From positions 186,001-250,000 of the forward strand of contig NZ_CBXV010000001.1 in the NCBI RefSeq assembly GCF_000820845.2: DNA of 64,000 nt. Reading direction: 5' to 3'. The position numbers were made by a program, and so were the translations under genes. This document shows, piece after piece, positions 60,101 through 64,000 of the stretch. Under the pieces are notes generated by a model. It was not told the origin of the DNA. It saw nothing but the letters and a program-made list of their open reading frames with translations, and did no database searches. Source of the DNA: Pyrinomonas methylaliphatogenes. GTDB lineage: Bacteria > Acidobacteriota > Blastocatellia > Pyrinomonadales > Pyrinomonadaceae. The stretch's first letter is position 1; each line of letters opens with the position of its first letter.

Positions 60101-61167
60101 CCAATAGCATCTATCATGCTGGCTATATCAGCGTGCGGCGGCGCGTCTCGCGCGGGTTGACTTTGAATGCCAACTACACGTATGGCAAGTCGATAGACGA
60201 CGCATCGGATGCCAGTCCCGACACTCGCGTCTTGGCGGTGCCGAGCGTTCAAGGGCACGTCAGCTTCGGTGCCCCGCGCAGCGCGGATCGCGCCGTTTCG
60301 ACCTTCGACATCAAACACAACTTCAATACCACTTTCATCTACGATCTGCCTTTCGGGCGCGGACGGCAGTTCCTCGCGCACGCCAACCCGCTAGTCGAGG
60401 GAACGCTCGGCGGGTGGACCGTCTCGGGCGTCTTCCGCTTGCAGGGTGGGACGCCGTTTGTGCCTTCGATCGTCGATGCGAACGGTTTGAGCGGTATTAC
60501 GCACACGATCCGTCCGGACATCGTTCCCGGTGTGCCGCTGAAAAACCCGCTTTGGTCTCCAAACTGTCGCGTCGGTCAGACTTGCGAGCCGTACATCAAT
60601 CCAGCGGCCTTCATGCGCCCGGTGAAAGGGGAACTCGGCAATGCGCCGCGCACGCTCGATGTTCGTGGGCCGATGCAGCAGTTCTTCGACTTCTCATTCC
60701 AGAAGAACTTCCCGCTCCCGTGGATCGGAGAGGATGGACGGCGGCGCGTGCAGTTCCGCGTCGATCTGATCAACGCCTTCAACCATCCGGTCTTCCGTTT
60801 GAACAATCTGGATTTCATGGGAATGCCGGATGAGACGCCGCTTTCGGCTGCCGAGTACGATGCGTGGGTCGCTTTTTCGCCTTCAACTAGGCCAGCGCGC
60901 TCGACGCCGGCAGGCGCACAGCTCTTCTCGACCATTCAAAGCTTCATCACGAGCAATCGTTTGCCGAGCGGCGCGTTACCGCCCGATTACTATCACATCC
61001 GATTGCCGCAAGGGTTCGCGACGCGCGATCCGAACTCGTTCGACATCAGCACGCTTGAAGGTTTCAAGCTCTTCCGTTTGCGGAAGGCTTATAGTCCAAA
61101 CTTCGGGACGCTGCGCGAGCTCGGCAATCCGCGTTACATCCAATTTGGTATTAAGATCTACTTCTGA
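57175..61167 (+). CDS. TonB-dependent receptor, Oar-like, large
   Basis: At 1330 residues this is the largest receptor in the window. The ATG at 57175, after AAGGAGGAG, gives a clean signal peptide (FIAMVFSVCAAFAQ). Then come the carboxypeptidase-regulatory domain (GGISGTVFDPNGAAVAGATVTI), plug (IQDIPLNNRSVLDLAVTLP, STGGGVINATTKSGTNRFNG) and a barrel ending RYIQFGIKIYF. Two adjacent receptors with nearly identical promoters but different barrels suggest two related ligands, for example different pectic oligosaccharides. Its terminator overlaps the beginning of the next gene. Confidence 0.93.
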   Translation: MRLTRVFIAMVFSVCAAFAQTNKGGISGTVFDPNGAAVAGATVTITNLGTNQSIQVTTSESGAYSVSNLDPVTYSVTVEAAGFKRAVVERVKVDTAVTTTVNVTLELGGLGEQVTVVSDAPLINVESGTTSQTVIEREIQDIPLNNRSVLDLAVTLPNVSGDAGSEDPTVTSGQPVPGFNLSLNGGRPGSTVILADGVNNTGVGIARAVVSFTPETVQEFTVQTSAYDASFGSTGGGVINATTKSGTNRFNGVALWYTRNPATNARVWTQGSVRPPNNLRYNQVSVTVGGPVYLPRFGEGGPFWYDGHNRTFFFFAYEPRWRRDFVVTDALLPTDAMRAGDFSNLVRLSNGWAPKDVVAQFPQIQNQIIDPNPAIYRQFNLDPVTRRLTPIILQSGQTYPQFSYNGRLNVIPPEYLDPTALKALQYLPHAGSYFINNSGQLANYIVNRFVRQDETRYTLRLDHNFTASNRANFRLTVTPAIGLRGFGSDVNGNTGVYSDAKQIVIGDNHTFSPRVVNDLRLSYTRGVFSEDFWPEFSIKGGRNLATELGIPSLTAGGIPLFNTNADGVNAFASIGSSGSTNNFNVEERYNINDTIYWTRGNMSWKFGVDLSHALLNVIPFFGATGGRWDFRVVNTSSNRTANTTAGGNVFASLLLGVPNQVLARPLLIPYYYRWNSAAAFVQDDWKVRPNLTLNLGLRYSLQLPRTEKNNLQGVFLPELAKEFPLPTPITVAGRTFTTALVPPFAFAGRGGRSKYIFPPNYLDFEPRFGFAWNPGVPGWMRGRSLVIRGGYGLSHLPLTGNNRLPNPDFGATNTISTTATGSTGAVDPTQPVRMCCNPPLYNPVSPEAALNIPPDGLIYLNSLAIPGFAVPKDVKTPYVQNWNLTLQYEPIRNLVVEIAYVGSKGTHLFMPLINLNPRDFDFVELLNANNINPDNTRTDPLGRRGLNGAVLSIPNGTLGSRYLGFDRLFEFYDTSANSIYHAGYISVRRRVSRGLTLNANYTYGKSIDDASDASPDTRVLAVPSVQGHVSFGAPRSADRAVSTFDIKHNFNTTFIYDLPFGRGRQFLAHANPLVEGTLGGWTVSGVFRLQGGTPFVPSIVDANGLSGITHTIRPDIVPGVPLKNPLWSPNCRVGQTCEPYINPAAFMRPVKGELGNAPRTLDVRGPMQQFFDFSFQKNFPLPWIGEDGRRRVQFRVDLINAFNHPVFRLNNLDFMGMPDETPLSAAEYDAWVAFSPSTRPARSTPAGAQLFSTIQSFITSNRLPSGALPPDYYHIRLPQGFATRDPNSFDISTLEGFKLFRLRKAYSPNFGTLRELGNPRYIQFGIKIYF

Positions 61168-61230
61168 GCGTGGGGCGAGGTGAGGATGGGCATCTTGCGA
61201 TCATGCCTTGGGGAGAGGAGGGATCGAGCT

Positions 61231-61266
61231 AGGCGAGATGCGATGAAGATCGCATCTCGCCTTTTT
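61231..61266 (+). terminator. Terminator containing the next gene's start codon
   Basis: Perfect 14-bp stem AGGCGAGATGCGAT / ATCGCATCTCGCCT with loop GAAG and five Ts, 64 bases past the receptor stop. The ATG of the following gene (61243-61245) spans the end of the left arm and the loop. Confidence 0.8.
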
Positions 61267-63420
61267 CTATGGGCGATCCTCTTTTCATCGTTCATTGCCG
61301 TTTCGAGTTCGGCGCAACCTTCCTACCGGCGGATACTCTTCGACCGTAATGCGCATCCCGCCGTGCGCTCAGCGGCGGAGATCTTGGCGCGCAAGCTCGG
61401 GCTTTCGACCGAAGAGATCGTCAGCGTGGACCAGAGCGCGCTCCCGCGCCGCGGAGAGATCGTGCTCGAGGTCGCGGCGGATCTTTCTCCGGACCAGTTG
61501 AAAGAGCTTGGCCCGAAAGCCAGATCGTTGAAGTATGACGGTTACATGATCGCTTTTCGGGATGGCGGCGCGCTCATCTGCGGGGCGCGTCCCCGCTCGC
61601 TGCTTTACGCGGCGGGGGATTGGCGACTTTGGAAAGATATATCGGCGGGCGACTTCGTGCGTGAACCTTCATTCGCCATTCGCACCGGACAATATGATGA
61701 GAATCGCTCGGTCGCCGAGTATGTCGCCGAACTGGGCGTCAACGTCATCATCGGAAAGCCGAACGATCACGTCGTCACGCTCAGGGAGACCTTGCCTGAA
61801 GTTTATGCGCGCCTCGACCCACAAGAGAAAGAAAGGCTCGAGGCGGCGCGTGCGGCGCGCATGCGGGAGAATCTGGAGTTGGCGCGAGCGTGTCACGATG
61901 CGGATGTAGATTTCTATGCTTTTCTTTTCGGCAGCGATTTCGCCCGCTGGTCGCCTGCGCTTTATCGTGCGGCTTTGAAGGCGTTCCCTTCGATCAGAGG
62001 CGTCGCGGCGCCATCCTCTTTCGAGAAGGCCTCTTTGTGCCCATCCGATCCGCTGACATGGAAGCTCGTGCGCGCATACATCGAAGACCTCATCGCGCAG
62101 ACCGGAGCCGATGGTCTCTACGTGACTTTCTGGGATCATTATGGCCTTTATTGTCAGGATGAGCGTTGCCGTCATAATGGATTGAACAAGTTCCCGAATG
62201 AGCTTTACGAAGCGGTCAAGCAGTACGATGCGGCTTTGCGGCCTTTGAAGAAGAGGCTCGTCGTGCGCACGTGGTCCTCGGGCGTGCCGCACTGGTTGCG
62301 GGGCGAGTTCGTCCATGCGCCCGGTTACGGCCATTTCGGCGGCACGGGCGTCGAATTGTGGGGGCGCGTCATTCGCGAGACGCCGCCCGACATAATCCTT
62401 CAAACGAAGGTCTACAACGCCGATTGTCAACCTGACGCTCCTTTCAGTCCGCTGATCGGACAAGCCAGACCGCACGCGGAGATCGCTGAATACCAGATTT
62501 CCGGTCAGACCATCGGCCGTTTCTACTTTCCGGCTTCGACCGTGGACTACATTGCGCGCACGATGCGCCGCGTCCATGAGTTGGTGGGAGGCGAAGGCGG
62601 GGTCAACATCTTTCCGGGCGGCACGCGACAATCGAACTATTCGGTCTTCGATGACATCTTGAACAGCGTGAACCTGTACGCTTGGCGGGAGCTTTCTTGG
62701 AACGTCAACGCCAACGTCGAAAAGATCTGGACCGATTGGGCGCTCCCCATTTATGGCGAACGCGCCGTTCCGCACGTCATCGAAGCGCTGCGCCTTTCGG
62801 AAGAGGCCGTCTATCGCACCTTCTCGACGCTCGGCATGGGGTCGGAAACTAACTCATCTTTTGCCGAAAACATCGAGCGACGCGAGACGTTGCTCAAATA
62901 CACGAACCGTTACTACCTGCCCGAATATGCGCGATTTCTTGAGCCGACCAAAGAGAACATCGAGCGCGTCATCGCGGAGAAAGAGGAGAACTTACGCCGC
63001 ATAGATCGAATGTTCGCGGCGTTGGAGCGCGCGCGTCCCCACTTGCGTGCTGAACAGTATGCGGAGATGCGGACGCGATTCGATTGGCTGAAGGAATATG
63101 CCATTTGCGCGCGTTACCTCGATGAGAGTCTGTGGCGCTATCGCTACTTGCGCCATCTCGCTTCGATGTTGACGACCGATCCCGAGCAGCTCAAATACAT
63201 CGCCGCCGCCTACGATGCCGTGATGGAGCACGAGAAGCGCCTTTTCCGTTACGATCCGGCGCAGAAATTCAGTTGCTATAACACGACCTTGGGCCAGTTG
63301 CGAATCAAACCGTCGCTCGGCAGCCCGGTGCCGTTGATGAAAGAGCTTTACGAGAAATCGAAGCAGTTGATCGAAAGCGCGGTTGGACCGGACTATTTGC
63401 CAACCGAATGGCTTCGCTGA
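61243..63420 (+). CDS. Secreted glycosidase-like protein, uncharacterised
   Basis: A 725-residue protein with a signal peptide (LFLWAILFSSFIAVSSSAQ). The N-terminal 100 residues resemble the GH20b-like/GH67-type accessory domain (AHPAVRSAAEILARKLGLS, GEIVLEVAADLS, GYMIAFRDGGALICGARPRSLLYA). A barrel-like region follows with LYVTFWDHYGLYCQDERC, VRTWSSGVPHW and ILQTKVYNADCQPD, and a helical C-terminus. This arrangement recalls alpha-glucuronidase and hexosaminidase relatives, but I cannot assign a family. The start lies inside a terminator hairpin; the longer frame from GTG 61180 lacks a signal peptide at its end. Neighbours suggest a role on pectin oligosaccharides containing uronic acid. Confidence 0.65.
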   Translation: MKIASRLFLWAILFSSFIAVSSSAQPSYRRILFDRNAHPAVRSAAEILARKLGLSTEEIVSVDQSALPRRGEIVLEVAADLSPDQLKELGPKARSLKYDGYMIAFRDGGALICGARPRSLLYAAGDWRLWKDISAGDFVREPSFAIRTGQYDENRSVAEYVAELGVNVIIGKPNDHVVTLRETLPEVYARLDPQEKERLEAARAARMRENLELARACHDADVDFYAFLFGSDFARWSPALYRAALKAFPSIRGVAAPSSFEKASLCPSDPLTWKLVRAYIEDLIAQTGADGLYVTFWDHYGLYCQDERCRHNGLNKFPNELYEAVKQYDAALRPLKKRLVVRTWSSGVPHWLRGEFVHAPGYGHFGGTGVELWGRVIRETPPDIILQTKVYNADCQPDAPFSPLIGQARPHAEIAEYQISGQTIGRFYFPASTVDYIARTMRRVHELVGGEGGVNIFPGGTRQSNYSVFDDILNSVNLYAWRELSWNVNANVEKIWTDWALPIYGERAVPHVIEALRLSEEAVYRTFSTLGMGSETNSSFAENIERRETLLKYTNRYYLPEYARFLEPTKENIERVIAEKEENLRRIDRMFAALERARPHLRAEQYAEMRTRFDWLKEYAICARYLDESLWRYRYLRHLASMLTTDPEQLKYIAAAYDAVMEHEKRLFRYDPAQKFSCYNTTLGQLRIKPSLGSPVPLMKELYEKSKQLIESAVGPDYLPTEWLR

Positions 63421-63522
63421 AGCGGCTCTGTGTGGTGGAGAGCGGACGGTCGCGATGAACGACAGCTTTCGGCGGAGTGCGATGATTCGAATTAGCTTCC
63501 ATCCGTTTAGGAGGTCACGACG

Positions 63523-64000
63523 ATGAGAAACCGGACCGATCTTTCCCGAAATTCTTTGGCTCTCATCTCGCTTTTAATTTTCGCTAGGTGCGTTCGGGCG
63601 CAAGTCGAGCCGCCGCGCGAGTGGATCGATCCCGACACGGGCCATCGCGTCATCCGTTTGTCGGAAGAGCCGGGCAGTCAGAGCCTCTACTTCCACCAGA
63701 ACGCTTATACGCCCGATGGCCGCAAGTTGATCATCTCGACGCCGACGGGGATCGCCGCTGTCGATCTTCAGACGCGCGCTGTCGAGAAGATCGTCGAAGG
63801 GCGCGTGCGCATCATCATGGTCGGAAGGAAGACCGGCAGCGTCTACTACATGCGAGGCAACGTCGTTTACGCGACCGATCCGCGAACGCGCGCGACGCGT
63901 GAAGTCGCCAAGCTTCCGCCGCGCGCTTCAGTTTCAACGGTCAACGCCGATGAGACGTTGCTCGCCGGGGCCATCACCGAAGGCGCGTTCGACGCCAGAC
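63523..64000 (+). CDS. Oligogalacturonate lyase-like protein (PL22), cut by window edge
   Basis: The first 159 residues are visible. A good ribosome binding site (AGGAGGTCACGACG) precedes ATG 63523. A signal peptide ends at CVRAQ, then the start of a beta-propeller: WIDPDTGHRVIRLSEEPGSQSLYFHQNAYTPDG (a His-containing first blade typical of oligogalacturonate lyase), KLIISTPTGIAAVDL and VYYMRGNVVYATDP. These enzymes cleave di- or oligogalacturonate to unsaturated or keto sugars. An exported form is unusual, since classical Ogl is cytoplasmic. Catalytic residues lie beyond the window. Confidence 0.8.
   Translation, partial: MRNRTDLSRNSLALISLLIFARCVRAQVEPPREWIDPDTGHRVIRLSEEPGSQSLYFHQNAYTPDGRKLIISTPTGIAAVDLQTRAVEKIVEGRVRIIMVGRKTGSVYYMRGNVVYATDPRTRATREVAKLPPRASVSTVNADETLLAGAITEGAFDAR

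Overview
The window most resembles the chromosome of an Acidobacteriota bacterium, probably a Blastocatellia/Pyrinomonas-like organism. The DNA is GC-rich. It carries four large TonB-dependent receptor genes of the Oar-like type (carboxypeptidase-regulatory domain followed by a beta-barrel), many secreted glycoside hydrolases and a two-repeat secreted protein. This assignment comes from family content, not from a database match.

Layout. 1-1049: 5' part of a TnpB gene with its IS200/IS605-type end hairpin and a 27-bp duplication. 1057-3210: a secreted two-repeat protein and a ChrA-type chromate transporter. 3327-9089: a promoter, a 34-codon leader ORF, a terminator-like hairpin and five NAD(P)H/flavin oxidoreductases, closed by a strong terminator. 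9111-12731: a HAD phosphatase, a GH105 unsaturated rhamnogalacturonyl hydrolase and a secreted cupin. 12750-13908: a DUF433/DUF5615 toxin-antitoxin-type pair lying between an intact and a decayed copy of the same receptor 3' end. 13922-27919 (minus strand): a receptor, two SGNH rhamnogalacturonan-acetylesterase-like proteins, a GH31 enzyme and two GH2 enzymes. 28113-39323 (plus strand): the L-rhamnose pathway (bifunctional RhaD aldolase/lactaldehyde dehydrogenase, isomerase RhaI, kinase RhaB), a tandem class II aldolase and a CUT2 sugar ABC transporter whose second permease is fused to its periplasmic binding protein. 39448-43943: an atypical island with a poly-G promoter, a small exported four-cysteine peptide, a frameshifted thioredoxin-like protein, a LolA-like protein and a frameshifted receptor. 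44161-52591: an MBL-fold protein, an SDR, a GntR/FCD regulator, a GH106 alpha-L-rhamnosidase and a third GH2. 53183-64000: two large receptors, an uncharacterised secreted glycosidase-like protein and the start of an oligogalacturonate lyase.

How it works together. The gene set fits use of pectic rhamnogalacturonan. Receptors import oligosaccharides; esterases, GH105, GH106, GH2, GH31 and the lyase dismantle them; rhamnose enters through the ABC transporter and is converted to DHAP and lactate. The strongest regulatory signal is a palindrome, ATCAT-N3-ATGAT, placed directly upstream of the -35 of the rhaD promoter and of the promoters of both large receptors. A degraded copy sits before the GntR gene, and a related site overlaps the -10 of the divergent hydrolase operon. 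I infer that the GntR/FCD protein controls this regulon.

The least explained part is the island at 39.4-44 kb. It has twelve Gs in the spacer of a promoter with a perfect -35, and single-base frameshifts in two genes. It is a candidate for a phase-variable surface or peptide system, but homopolymer sequencing error has to be excluded first.
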